From a virus, in the IMG/VR virus record IMGVR_UViG_3300021559_000070, positions 1 to 30,293 of that record: a DNA stretch of 30,293 bases; one strand, given 5' to 3'. Positions 7,751-16,459 of this stretch are shown in pieces. Positions within the stretch are counted from its first letter, which is position 1, and every line of letters begins with the position of its first letter. Made by a program: the position numbers and the translations under genes. The notes beneath the pieces were generated by a model. The model did no database searches. It worked only from the letters and a program-made list of their open reading frames with translations, and was not told where the DNA came from.

Positions 7751-8380
7751 TTAGATTGAAACTTCGTCCCAAAAAAGGGAGGCGTCGTTTGTCATTGAGG
7801 TCGGGATGGTTGCTGCGCCGAGCGCAAGCAAGTTGCCCGGAGCCACGAGGATGATGCCAGCGGCATCCCAAGTAATCGGAGGCGAGAAGGATGCTCCCGC
7901 TGCCGTTGCCCAATAGTAGGTGCCGATGGTCGTCACGTACTGAATGGCGGTGGAAGAGGTCATCGCCGTGTTGACGATTCCCTTAGCCACGGAGCCGGAA
8001 GGCTGGAGGGTGTTTGCGTTGATGGGAACAGTCAGCGTGCCTGTAGGCAGCGCCGACACGCCAGCGTAGATGCGGAACTGAGTTTGACCCGCCGCCGACG
8101 CTGCGGCAACCAAGCCGATAGTCGATGCCTTAACGACAAGGTTCTTGCCGGAGCCAGCGGGATTGTAGATGCCCAAGAGGGGGGTTCCGCCTGCGCCGCC
8201 AGTGAAGGCGGTTCCGGCAGCGGCGCTTACGCTCAAGAAGAATGTGTTGCCGCGATAGTTCTGCTCGTAGTAGCGAGCCTGCAATTCTGTGGCGAGTAGA
8301 TCGGAGGTCTCGCCGAATCCCACGGTGAGGTTCTGCCCCGTTTGCTTTCCTGTCTGACCTTGGTTTCCCTGTAGTAACAT
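7751..8380 (-). CDS. Beta-rich virion structural protein
   Basis: This 209-residue protein begins with a glycine/glutamine-rich tail (MLLQGNQGQTGKQTGQN) and a conserved-looking TELQARYYEQNYRGNTFF segment. The remainder is strand-rich (GKNLVVKASTIGLV, QTQFRIYAG, WDAAGIILVAPGNLLAL), as in jelly-roll head or fibre proteins. GGGGAG lies upstream of the ATG. It sits among fibre-type genes. I do not recognise a named family; surface decoration or fibre is the likely role. Confidence 0.7.
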   Translation of the reverse strand: MLLQGNQGQTGKQTGQNLTVGFGETSDLLATELQARYYEQNYRGNTFFLSVSAAAGTAFTGGAGGTPLLGIYNPAGSGKNLVVKASTIGLVAAASAAGQTQFRIYAGVSALPTGTLTVPINANTLQPSGSVAKGIVNTAMTSSTAIQYVTTIGTYYWATAAGASFSPPITWDAAGIILVAPGNLLALGAATIPTSMTNDASLFWDEVSI

Positions 8381-8392
8381 CTACTTCTCCCC

Positions 8393-8719
8393 TTAGCTCA
8401 AAACTGAGTCTGCTTCGTTGAGTTCCTGTGCGATTGCCGCACAGTCAAAATCTTGCGGGTTGCTCAGCCCGCCTTGGCAAGCCAGTGCCACGAGTGCTCG
8501 CCGTACGGCTTCCATGAGGACGATGAGTTGCTCCAGTCTTTCGTTCACTTGGCTTGTGTCTCCTAGCTGGATGTAGCCGACCCCGACTCCGGGCGTGCCG
8601 AAGAAGAGATTTCCCGTATCGGTTGCAAAGTACATCTCGCCTAGCTGCAACGGGGGCGTCTGCGTGTTGAGCTTTGCTTGCGTGCCACGAAAAACTTGAA
8701 GCTGTATCTGGCGTGACAT
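8393..8719 (-). CDS. Short fibre protein with Mtd-N-like domain
   Basis: The N-terminal half (IQLQVFRGTQAKL, LGEMYFATDTGNLFFGTPG, IQLGD) matches the recurring RGT...GE.YFATDT..L..G phage fibre motif, resembling the N-terminal trimer-forming domain of the BPP-1 tropism protein Mtd. A short helical tail follows (VNERLEQLIVLMEAVRRALVAL), suited to trimeric coiled-coil association. The length, 108 residues, is too short for a complete receptor-binding protein, so it may form a fibre base or a trimerised spike. Its ATG follows the TAA of the large fibre gene directly. Confidence 0.7.
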   Translation of the reverse strand: MSRQIQLQVFRGTQAKLNTQTPPLQLGEMYFATDTGNLFFGTPGVGVGYIQLGDTSQVNERLEQLIVLMEAVRRALVALACQGGLSNPQDFDCAAIAQELNEADSVLS

Positions 8720-10174
8720 TTACAAGCTCCCGCAGTCAAAAACAGCGATAGTGACATCGGTGCTGCTGTGTGCCGAGTCGTCCGTCGCTACTAAAGGGGG
8801 TAGAAAGTTGAGATTTGGACGCTGAGTCAGCGCCACGCCCGCCTGCTCAACCGTCTGGTAAGAAGCCTGATTGGTGCCAATGCTGCCGCTAAGGTCCGTG
8901 AAGGCAGGCTGCACGACCGTAATCGCCGCACCCACGGAGTTCTGTCTTAGAAACTGGTGCGAGCCGCCCGTAGCCGATAGATTTGCCGCAGTTCCGCCGT
9001 GTGCTAGGTCTAAAATTCCCGATGCCATGCCGGGGATGTCGGCTGGAACGAGTGCTCGAAACAACGGAGTTTGAACTGGCGGCGCAAGATTCGTCACTTC
9101 AAGAATGTAAAATACGGTGTTGCCGGGAATCGATCCTCCGGCAGTATTCGTGATTGTCAGCGTGCAAGCTGCCGCCATTGAACCCGGCGTAGCAAAGATG
9201 CAAATTTGCTCTCCGCCGCCGAGAGGGTATGCGACATACGCATTGTCGAGCAGGGTGTATTGATTCCCCTGAGAATCAGCAACACCGAACACAAACTGTG
9301 ATGTGCTTACATATCCTTGGGCAATGAGAAAGAGCGTGCTTCCGGCCAGCGTGTTGCCCGGAAACGCTATGGTGTTCGTTCCACCGACTGCGCCGTTCGA
9401 CAAAGCTCCACTTGTGTACTGACGCACAGCGGGCGTGGCAACGGAGGTCTTGAGCGTTACTAGGTTTGTCACCCATTGCGAAGCGCCCGCGCCAGAGCAT
9501 AGGTAAGAAGCTGCTGCGGAAAAAGCCCCGGCACTAACTACCTGTCTCCAATAAACTCCTCCACCATTACCGAAAGTACCGATGGGGGAGAGCACCGTCC
9601 ATCCAGAAGGGTTAGTTGTAGAAGAGAAACCGGAAGTAGCATCAACAGAAATAGCGAGTAAAGCAAAATCATTTGACTGGCTTGTTGCGCCCGTAACTGT
9701 CGGCGTGCCAGTAGTTAAGCTAGGGACGCTTCCGGTGCTCGAAGCAGCGGTATCTAGCGGGGCTGTGCCTTGCGCTCCGCTCGGTCCTGCAAAAACTGTG
9801 TTGTTTGGCTCTGGAGCTAGAGCAACAGCAAATGTCCCCGCGCTCGTGACAGGACTGCCGGACACCGACAAGAAACTTGGTACAGTGAGACCGACACTCG
9901 TAACTCCACTTGCGGGCTGCTTGGCGATTATGGCTTGCGCCGCAGAGTTCGCGGCGGCGTTCGCTGTCGCATTCGCCGATGCGGGGAGCGGAGAATGGCG
10001 GACGACGGCGACTCCCCGATAAACCTGACCGAGCGTGTCCGTCTGCGTCTGCTGGTCTTGACTGAGCGCCGCACTGTAGACGGAGGTCGGTTGCGGTGCC
10101 GGAGCGGGCACGGCTTGCGCCGCACGGACTACCGGAATCAGCTTGCTGGCATCGGGAGTGAGCACGTCTGCCAT
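8720..10174 (-). CDS. Tail fibre protein
   Basis: This 484-residue protein has an alanine/proline-rich N-terminus, an alanine-rich helical stretch (about 64-82), and the common fibre motif GLTVPSFLSVSGSPVTSAGT (95-114). Two beta modules follow, at about 165-245 (SNDFALLAIS, GWTVLSPIG, NLVTLK) and about 266-365 (NTIAFPGNTLAGSTLFLI, DSQGNQYTLL, FYILEVTNLA). Then come LDLAHGGTAANLSATGG (388-404) and an end with LNFLPPLVATDDSAHSST. The LxxGGTGAxxxxAA-like and LNF segments are typical of phage side fibres. The protein probably contacts the host surface. It starts eight bases after the methyltransferase coding region ends and shares modules with 5190-5852. Confidence 0.8.
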   Translation of the reverse strand: MADVLTPDASKLIPVVRAAQAVPAPAPQPTSVYSAALSQDQQTQTDTLGQVYRGVAVVRHSPLPASANATANAAANSAAQAIIAKQPASGVTSVGLTVPSFLSVSGSPVTSAGTFAVALAPEPNNTVFAGPSGAQGTAPLDTAASSTGSVPSLTTGTPTVTGATSQSNDFALLAISVDATSGFSSTTNPSGWTVLSPIGTFGNGGGVYWRQVVSAGAFSAAASYLCSGAGASQWVTNLVTLKTSVATPAVRQYTSGALSNGAVGGTNTIAFPGNTLAGSTLFLIAQGYVSTSQFVFGVADSQGNQYTLLDNAYVAYPLGGGEQICIFATPGSMAAACTLTITNTAGGSIPGNTVFYILEVTNLAPPVQTPLFRALVPADIPGMASGILDLAHGGTAANLSATGGSHQFLRQNSVGAAITVVQPAFTDLSGSIGTNQASYQTVEQAGVALTQRPNLNFLPPLVATDDSAHSSTDVTIAVFDCGSL

Positions 10175-10176
10175 TT

Positions 10177-10566
10177 TTAGTTTCTAACTATCGCCACAAG
10201 GGTTCCATCGGTCGGATTTTTCTTCACGCCATCACGGACGAAGTGGACGCGCTTCCGAAAGAAGCGAAGCTCGACTCGCTCCCCGTCTTTTAATCTTCGG
10301 AACCATTCCGTGTCCGTCCTTGCAGGCAAGACGAAAACTGTTATGCACCTGCTGGACAACGCCTTCTCGACCCACGGCAAAGGGTCGCTCCAAGGCGGAT
10401 TGCAAAAAATGACTTCACCCGTCCAGTCAAGTAGAAGCCCGTCCGCATCCGGCTCTGGATTCAGCGGGCACGGGTCGAGCGTGAGTCCAAACTCCCGCTC
10501 CAAGGACTGATACAAGTAGTCCGGCGTCTCGTAGTTGTCGTTCCTGCTCCAAGGCACATTGCTCAT
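10177..10566 (-). CDS. Phage DNA N6-adenine methyltransferase (Dam-type)
   Basis: The ATG at 10566 gives 129 residues; the longer upstream frame is inside the nozzle gene and has poor composition. The N-terminal NYETPDYLYQSLEREFG leads into LTLDPCP, the usual opening of the phage Dam family (Pfam DNA N-6-adenine-methyltransferase). The catalytic NPPW motif is at 56-59 (IFCNPPW), followed by VFVLPARTDT and a C-terminal RVHF...NPTDGTLVAIVR. The family transfers methyl groups from S-adenosylmethionine to adenine, often to protect phage DNA from host nucleases. It is slightly short but keeps the core motifs. No cognate nuclease is nearby, and it is an isolated enzyme gene inside the tail block. 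The ribosome site is weak. Confidence 0.85.
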   Translation of the reverse strand: MSNVPWSRNDNYETPDYLYQSLEREFGLTLDPCPLNPEPDADGLLLDWTGEVIFCNPPWSDPLPWVEKALSSRCITVFVLPARTDTEWFRRLKDGERVELRFFRKRVHFVRDGVKKNPTDGTLVAIVRN

Positions 10567-10571
10567 AAAAA

Positions 10572-13500
10572 TTACTCGTTGGGGTCTTTGTATACGCCGC
10601 CAAAAATCGTGAATCTCGCCATTTCGTTTGCGGCGTTCTCGGCGATGAAGGCGCAATTGATGAGGATGTCCGTGAACCAAACAGAGGGCGGCGGATTTCC
10701 GGTGCTCATCGTTTGCTTGAAGTAGTGGCGATTGCGGTAAACGGAAGTCGGGTTCACCGTCGTTCCATAGAGAAGCGGCGGGTCGTTTACGTAAGTAGCG
10801 AACTGCTGATAGGTGCCGCTGGTTTCGTTGAGCAGATAGCTAAGAGTCGGCGCACTTCCCGTGCGAGGCCCGGTGAATGTGAGGAAGCCGCCTTCGCAGA
10901 TTTCTCCGTCATGGCACAGGGGACCGGGAGCCACGGTAAAGTTTGCTGTGTATGACGTTCCGTTGTCTTGGTTCGTCGTCAGGTCTCGCTTCAAGAGAGG
11001 CTGGCTGTTCGACGTGCCGCCAATGAGCAAACTGCGGACGCCGCTCGCTGTCTGGATGCTCTGCACCATGCCAGCGCCACCTGTGATCGTGGCGAAAGTA
11101 TCGAATACGATGTCGTTATTGGGCTTCGAGTGCGGGACGCAACGGAACCATCCCGTCGCTCCATCTGCGAGGAAAACTCCATTGTCGATGCCGTTCTCAT
11201 GCAAGGTCAAATAGACGTTCGCCGGATTGAAACCGCTGAATTGGTCCTGAATGTTCCAGCCAAGATTCGTTTCGCCAGCGCCGGGGATGAACGCCAGCAA
11301 TCGGCGGTCGGCGGTAAACATAATGATTTCGGCTCCAAGCGTCGTGATTGCGTTCTGACTGAGCAAGCCCACGCCCTGACGTGTGACTGCCGGGAAGAAC
11401 TGCGTGATCGCCGGACCTCCGCTGATTGTCCATTCGTCGGTTGTCGTGAAGGCGAGCAAGCCCGTGATGGGAGCAACCAATTTCGTCACGGGACTCGTGA
11501 GCGGGAAGTTGTTTGCTGGTGCCCATCCCGTCAGTCCGTTTCCGTTGTCGGGAAGAATTTGAGGACCGCTGCTCGCATAGACGATGTTGCCGACGCTGCC
11601 CCACACACGTCCGCTGTGGTACGCAAGATTCGTGATACCCGTGGGCGGGGGATCGTTGATGCCCACCACGTCTGCCGTCACAAGCGGGTTGAGCAGAGTA
11701 TCGGCGATGTAGTCGGGGAAGTTCCAAGTACCCGCATTGCCGTTTACCGGAGACGGGTTCGGGAACTCCGTGAGTTCGAGATAAGGTCCGCCTTGGAATC
11801 CGTCCACGCAGCGGAACACGACAACGGTATCTACCTGCGGGTCGAGAGAGCCTTGTCCGCTGACCGTGATGACCGCTCCTGCGTTGCTCCCGGTCGCCAT
11901 CTTGAAGATCGGAGACGCCGTGCTCATGCTTCCATCTGCGCTTCCGGTCGGAGGACCGTTCACGCTGCTGCGTCCGTTCGGAATGTTGGTCACGAAAAAA
12001 TCGTTCGCCTGTCGTGCTTTGAATGCGTAGCAATAGCCATAGCCCTTCTGGAATACGAGAGACTGTGTAGCTGCGGGACCGTTGTTGTACCAAGTGACCG
12101 TGCCGTCCACGAGTTGCGTCCCCACGCCTGTCCATGCCGGGGGACCGGGCGTCTGGCTCTTGCCGCTGTTGATGACGAACTCGATGTCTGCGTTCGTGTC
12201 GATGACATCCGCCCCGCCGTAGGGGTCGGTGCTTGTCGGCGGGTTGAAGCCCACGAGGGGCAAATACCATTTCGTAGAAGTCGTCCAAGTGAGAGCCGCC
12301 CCGACGCAAGTCCAGATAACGGTGCCGTCGTTAGTAGTCTGACCGTAGAGACTTCCCCACGGATTGAATGTAGCTGTGCCTGCGTGCGTCTCTGAGACTC
12401 CGCCACCGTTGATTAGGACTAAGCTGGTGCCGGAGCAACTGACAAGCGCAAACGTGCCGTTGTTACCGCTGTTCGTAAAGCCCGTTATCGTGACGTAATA
12501 CGTGATACCTGCCGGGGGAGTCGGCAGCACGGGACTGAATGTTCCCGTGTAGGTCGTTTGCCCGCCGCTGGCGTTCGACGCAGCGGTCAGGGTGTCCGCT
12601 GTGGATGGCGCAACGGTGGCGCTGGTGCCACTCTGGTTCGTCCCCGCTGCGTTGAGGATGGCGACTTGGAAGTTGCCGTTTGAATCTCGCACGGCTCCGA
12701 AAGGCGCATTCTGCGTGCTCCATGCGGCGTAGTTCGTGGATGCCGCCCATGCGCGGGAGCCGATGAAGTTCCAGCGCAATTGACCGTCGTTCGTGACTCC
12801 GGACGTAGCCCACTTCGGCGCGGTGCCGCCCGTGCCCGAAGTTCCGTTTGCGTTTGCGTTTACCTGCCAAAAGATTTGCTGAGGGCTGGTTCCCCCGATA
12901 CCCGCCGCCTGCGGGGTCGTGGGTTCCGAGATACTGGAGCCGCCATCGTTGTTAGGAACTGACCCCAATTTCGAGTAAGCGGTAGACGGCTGCCAAAGTG
13001 CGGGAGTTTTGGGCGAGCCAAGGCAAAACCATTTGACCCCGCCGTCATGGAAGTACGAACCAAAGCCTCCGGTGAATGAGGGCTTGACGCTTCCGCTCGT
13101 TGCCTGTGAGTTCCCGGCGTTGGCTTGGATGTAGCAAGAGTTCGAGGTCGGGTCGTAGATGATGCAGGGATTCGCCAGTGTGCCGCCCACGCTGGCATTG
13201 TTGTAAAGAGTGTTCGCCGTCCAAGCGACGATAGGACCGTAGTTCGTCCATGTGATCGGAGTTCCGGTAGATTCCGTTGTGGTGCTGCCCGGAGTCTGGT
13301 TCCACGAGGGAGCGCCGCTGCCGGAAGTTCCAATCGTGCCGTTCGCATTGCTGCCATCCGCATTGACGCTGATTAGCTGCTGGATGTTCGTGCCGTCGTC
13401 CAGCAAGCCCATCGTCGTGTAGGTCGTGGATGCTGTCCACGCAACCGCTGCGGCTCCGCTTTGGACTACGTTGACGGTCGGAGCAGCGGTGGGACCGACG

Positions 13501-13985
13501 ATGCCCCAATTCCAAACTTTCCCGCCGATAATCTTGATGGCGTCCACACCATCGGCGACAAAGAGCGTGGTGCCAAGCTGCAAGTAAGACGCTTGTCCCG
13601 CTCCCGTGCTTTTCGTGTACACGGATGTCCCGCTTGTCGGCGTGACGCTGTAGATGTTCGTCGCCGTGTCCACGTAGACCGTGAAAGCACCGTTTTGGTT
13701 GAAGCTGAATCCGCCGAGCGGCGGGGTCGGAAAATTGAATGTCGTGTAGGCGGAGTTGCCCGGACGCCGCCACCAAGTATTGCGGGGACTGACTTCGACG
13801 TTGGAGCCGCTGAGCAAGCAATCCTGATAGCCCCCATAAAAGCGTTCCACGATGAACGGAGATGGGTCTTGGAGCGCAAAGCGGTTCGTGATTAAGCCGC
13901 GAAGCGCCTTGCTGACGTGAATCGGCGTAAAGCGGCTAGGCTTCACGGGCTGTGCGCCGCTACTGACTAAGAGGGATGGAGCCAC
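10572..13985 (-). CDS. Tail nozzle/tube-like protein with five inserted W-type repeats
   Basis: This is the largest complete gene (1137 residues), with a GTG start overlapping the previous TAG as TAGTG. The N-terminus (ALRGLITNRFALQDPSPFIVERFYGG, ERFYGGYQDCLLSGSN, then RRPGNSAY) and later beta-strand segments (AYHSGRVWGSVGNIVYAS, FTTTDEWTISGG, VTRQGVGLLSQNAI at 788-880) look like the propeller-type nozzle proteins of podoviruses (T7 gp12-like). Residues about 181-637 are an insertion of five repeats, each starting W-x-x-x-T-x-Y/W and ending G-x-V-x-W-x-x-x-G. The fourth also holds an Ig-like module (about 462-540). Such inserted modules may bind sugars. The nozzle assignment rests on pattern and position. 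Confidence 0.75.
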   Translation of the reverse strand: MAPSLLVSSGAQPVKPSRFTPIHVSKALRGLITNRFALQDPSPFIVERFYGGYQDCLLSGSNVEVSPRNTWWRRPGNSAYTTFNFPTPPLGGFSFNQNGAFTVYVDTATNIYSVTPTSGTSVYTKSTGAGQASYLQLGTTLFVADGVDAIKIIGGKVWNWGIVGPTAAPTVNVVQSGAAAVAWTASTTYTTMGLLDDGTNIQQLISVNADGSNANGTIGTSGSGAPSWNQTPGSTTTESTGTPITWTNYGPIVAWTANTLYNNASVGGTLANPCIIYDPTSNSCYIQANAGNSQATSGSVKPSFTGGFGSYFHDGGVKWFCLGSPKTPALWQPSTAYSKLGSVPNNDGGSSISEPTTPQAAGIGGTSPQQIFWQVNANANGTSGTGGTAPKWATSGVTNDGQLRWNFIGSRAWAASTNYAAWSTQNAPFGAVRDSNGNFQVAILNAAGTNQSGTSATVAPSTADTLTAASNASGGQTTYTGTFSPVLPTPPAGITYYVTITGFTNSGNNGTFALVSCSGTSLVLINGGGVSETHAGTATFNPWGSLYGQTTNDGTVIWTCVGAALTWTTSTKWYLPLVGFNPPTSTDPYGGADVIDTNADIEFVINSGKSQTPGPPAWTGVGTQLVDGTVTWYNNGPAATQSLVFQKGYGYCYAFKARQANDFFVTNIPNGRSSVNGPPTGSADGSMSTASPIFKMATGSNAGAVITVSGQGSLDPQVDTVVVFRCVDGFQGGPYLELTEFPNPSPVNGNAGTWNFPDYIADTLLNPLVTADVVGINDPPPTGITNLAYHSGRVWGSVGNIVYASSGPQILPDNGNGLTGWAPANNFPLTSPVTKLVAPITGLLAFTTTDEWTISGGPAITQFFPAVTRQGVGLLSQNAITTLGAEIIMFTADRRLLAFIPGAGETNLGWNIQDQFSGFNPANVYLTLHENGIDNGVFLADGATGWFRCVPHSKPNNDIVFDTFATITGGAGMVQSIQTASGVRSLLIGGTSNSQPLLKRDLTTNQDNGTSYTANFTVAPGPLCHDGEICEGGFLTFTGPRTGSAPTLSYLLNETSGTYQQFATYVNDPPLLYGTTVNPTSVYRNRHYFKQTMSTGNPPPSVWFTDILINCAFIAENAANEMARFTIFGGVYKDPNE

Positions 13986-14911
13986 TAGCGCCCCGCTTTA
14001 GCGCCAGAACCTTGCTGAGTGCCGAGCATGTTTGCGGCTGTCTGTGCGTCGATGTTGAGGTACTGCGCTACGAAGATCGCCTTGTCCTCCAGTTCCATGC
14101 CCTGTGCGATGGAGACAAGCGACAAGATGCCACGCTGCTTTTCGACCTGCGCCCGCTGTGCATCAACGGGTTCAAGAGTTTCGCCAAGGAAGAGGCGGTT
14201 ATAAATGAAGGCGTAGCGGTCGGGGATCGGGTTCCATGTGTCGGTGAGCGCCGCGAACGCCGTCGCCGCTTGCTGGAAGTTGACGATGCAGTTGAAGGTT
14301 GCGTTCGGAACGCCCATGAAGCGGAACTTGATGTTCCCCGCTCCGTCATCGCTCTGCACGCTGATTGCGTTCGGACGCTGGAGATCGCTCGACTCTGCGA
14401 GCGGTTCGGCATTCCGCACATCGGCGATTTGAAAAATTTGCCCGCTGACAGCCAAGCCACTATCGCTTACCTGTGCCTGACTGACGCCCGAAGCGAACGT
14501 AAATTGCGTCGAAGTTGCGGTCAGAATCGGTACGTTCGTGACGTTGAATCCCGTGTGCGCCAGTCCCGTGACCGTGACGTTCGCACCCACGCTGAATGCG
14601 TTCGGGCAAGTGATCGTCGCTATGGTGCCGCTTCCCGCTACCTGCGTGATGGTTCCGCAGGGCTGTAGGGAAGCCGTTTCCAAGTAGCCGAAAGTCGCAA
14701 TGGCTTGCGTGTAGTCCTGCGTCCCGATGACGGTCTGAAAATTCACGGTAGATCGGCTCTGCGGCCAACTCATCACGTCCACGGACAAAAACAGTTGCTT
14801 GACGTTGTTGGCGTTCGTGATCGCAGGCTCGTTGTTCGTGCCCACGGTGAGCGGCAAATAGTTCACAAAGGATGTCGCCCAATTGATTGTCTGTTGCAGT
14901 GTTCTGCTCAT
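13985..14911 (-). CDS. Connector/adaptor-like virion protein, paralogue of its neighbour
   Basis: This 308-residue protein shares a layout with the next upstream gene: N-terminal helices, NEPAITNANNVKQLFL, a Q-x-DY strand (TQDYTQAIATFGYLE), a strand with VPNATFNCIVNFQQ, the FAALTDTWNPIPDRYAFIYN segment (218-237), and a helical C-terminus. Between the two conserved halves, residues about 85-157 form an inserted Ig-like module (FSVGANVTVTGLAHTGFNV). Proteins of this kind lie next to the nozzle gene in podovirus-like genomes and probably form part of the head-to-tail connector, although no single motif proves this. The stop overlaps the GTG of the nozzle gene. Confidence 0.65.
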   Translation of the reverse strand: MSRTLQQTINWATSFVNYLPLTVGTNNEPAITNANNVKQLFLSVDVMSWPQSRSTVNFQTVIGTQDYTQAIATFGYLETASLQPCGTITQVAGSGTIATITCPNAFSVGANVTVTGLAHTGFNVTNVPILTATSTQFTFASGVSQAQVSDSGLAVSGQIFQIADVRNAEPLAESSDLQRPNAISVQSDDGAGNIKFRFMGVPNATFNCIVNFQQAATAFAALTDTWNPIPDRYAFIYNRLFLGETLEPVDAQRAQVEKQRGILSLVSIAQGMELEDKAIFVAQYLNIDAQTAANMLGTQQGSGAKAGR

Positions 14912-14914
14912 GCG

Positions 14915-15964
14915 TTATCTCGGAGGTCCGCCGTACGGCCAGAACGGGCCGGCGTATCCGCCGCCCGTGTTACCCTTCACAGATCGGCTTGGAACGAAGC
15001 GGTAAAAATCCCGCTCGCGGTCGGACTTCATGCGTGCCTTCACCAAGGACTTCATGGCGATTTCCCACTCGGTTGCAAACTTCGCCCTGATTTTTGTTTC
15101 GCTTGAATAGCGGTAAAGCTGAGCGATGAACAATGCACGCAGATGCGGCTCGTATTCGTCGGTGACGGGAAAAATCGTCTGCTGCAAATTCGTGAAGCGG
15201 GGCGGCAATGACTGACCCACGAGCAGGAATTGCCACACGCATCCCGTCTGACTCGGCACGGGAGAGATGCGGATGCCCTGACCGTAGGGGTCTACAACCG
15301 TCCATGTGGTAGTCGCTCCGCTCCCCGGCGTGGCAATCGTTCCGGCAACGGAATTAGCGGGGGCTACCGGAGCCGTCGTGCCTTCGGTTCCGTATCCCGT
15401 GAGCACGAGGAGGTTGCCGTTGGCGTCGATGATCTGAGTGATGGGGTTCTTGGGCTGACTCGGAGCGCCGAGCGGAGCCGTGTAGACGCTGCCGCTCAGG
15501 GGGTTGTTGCCGAGCGTGCTGTTTCCGGTGTTAGCGGCTCCCCATGTTCCGTAGTAGAGGACGTTGTTCGGCAGATAGCTCGCATTGAATACGGGACCGG
15601 AGAAGAAGTTGTTGCTGAGAATGCTGGACGTGCTTTGCTGCTGGTCGCGTCCGCACTGCACGTAGGCCCACGGCTTTCCTAGCGCAGTGCTGTTGATGTT
15701 GACGCAGATGCCTTTCTGCAACCAACTGAGCGTCGTGAGACCGGGGATCGCGTAATCCTGCTGCCAGCTATTCGTGTAGAACGCAGGCAGGTTGAACTCG
15801 TTGAACTTGTACGGATAGTCGGCGAGCAAGCCGTTCATCGCGTCGTTCATCGCTGTGCGGGCAGGCTCCATCGAATGACCGCCAGCGGTGAGGACTGGCT
15901 CGATGTCCCCAAAATCCATAGCGTTATCGACAAAGTTCTGTAGCGTGGTGGCGGATTTCGGCAT
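14915..15964 (-). CDS. Connector/adaptor-like virion protein
   Basis: This 349-residue protein has an N-terminus (MEPARTAMNDAMNGLLADY) and QQDYAIPGLTTLSWLQ that parallel NEPAITNANN and TQDYTQ in the following gene. A glycine/asparagine/proline-rich middle (about 125-225) follows, then IRISPVPSQTGCVWQFLLVG, RFTNLQQTIFPVTDEYEPHL (256-275) and a charged helical end with arginine/lysine clusters. The final YAGPFWPYGGPPR is glycine/proline-rich. It lies three bases from its paralogue, suggesting gene duplication and a two-protein ring or sleeve at the head-tail junction. The function is inferred from context. Confidence 0.65.
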   Translation of the reverse strand: MPKSATTLQNFVDNAMDFGDIEPVLTAGGHSMEPARTAMNDAMNGLLADYPYKFNEFNLPAFYTNSWQQDYAIPGLTTLSWLQKGICVNINSTALGKPWAYVQCGRDQQQSTSSILSNNFFSGPVFNASYLPNNVLYYGTWGAANTGNSTLGNNPLSGSVYTAPLGAPSQPKNPITQIIDANGNLLVLTGYGTEGTTAPVAPANSVAGTIATPGSGATTTWTVVDPYGQGIRISPVPSQTGCVWQFLLVGQSLPPRFTNLQQTIFPVTDEYEPHLRALFIAQLYRYSSETKIRAKFATEWEIAMKSLVKARMKSDRERDFYRFVPSRSVKGNTGGGYAGPFWPYGGPPR

Positions 15965-15973
15965 CGCTCACCC

Positions 15974-16459
15974 TTATGCTGAGACTGGCGCTTCGCTGCC
16001 GACAGCCGGGGTCACAACGTCGGAACGGCTCAAGGAATCGTGGGGGAGCTTCGACCACATATCCTCGAACGATTGCCCGGTGTGGTTCGGAATCTTCTTG
16101 CCGTCGCGGATAAGGAACTCCCGCGTGTCGCCTTGGTTCCAGCGCATCCCGCAGCGGTTGCGGCACTTGATGAAGAAAGTTCCGTCCGGTAGCTGGTGAG
16201 CGTAGATGTTGTATTCGGGGACGGGGCTTTTCTTGAAAGCGTTGCTCCCCTTCTGGTGGTCGCAGCGTTTCTGCGTGTTGATTTCCTTGTCCAGTGCCCA
16301 CTTCTCGCTTTGGAGCCTTGCGTTGAGGCGTGCAGCCTTCGCCAGTTTCTCTTCGCGTTGCGCTGCCTGCTTCTCTTCCCACTCCGCCTGCTCGCGGATT
16401 TCGCGGCTCAGCATGATCTCTTCGAGCGTCGGTTTTGTTGCTTCTTTCTTACTGTCCAT
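15974..16459 (-). CDS. Coiled-coil protein with possible zinc site
   Basis: This 161-residue protein starts with a long, highly charged coiled coil (about 10-62, repeated E/K/A/R/Q). It then has a C-x-H (C66, H68) and C-x3-C (C99, C103) arrangement spanning YNIYAHQLPDGTFFIKCRNRC, which could bind one zinc ion. The segment between is strand-rich. It overlaps the upstream gene by 11 bases, so translation is probably coupled. Location between capsid and connector genes suggests a minor virion or assembly factor. No family is recognised. Confidence 0.7.
   Translation of the reverse strand: MDSKKEATKPTLEEIMLSREIREQAEWEEKQAAQREEKLAKAARLNARLQSEKWALDKEINTQKRCDHQKGSNAFKKSPVPEYNIYAHQLPDGTFFIKCRNRCGMRWNQGDTREFLIRDGKKIPNHTGQSFEDMWSKLPHDSLSRSDVVTPAVGSEAPVSA

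Noticed and set aside
8393-8719. Diversity-generating retroelement suggested by the Mtd-like fibre domain
   Set aside because: There is no reverse transcriptase gene and no template/variable repeat pair; only the N-terminal trimer domain is similar.
10968-12395. 475-codon plus-strand open frame
   Set aside because: It is antisense to the nozzle-like gene and has an arginine/histidine-rich composition typical of shadow frames.
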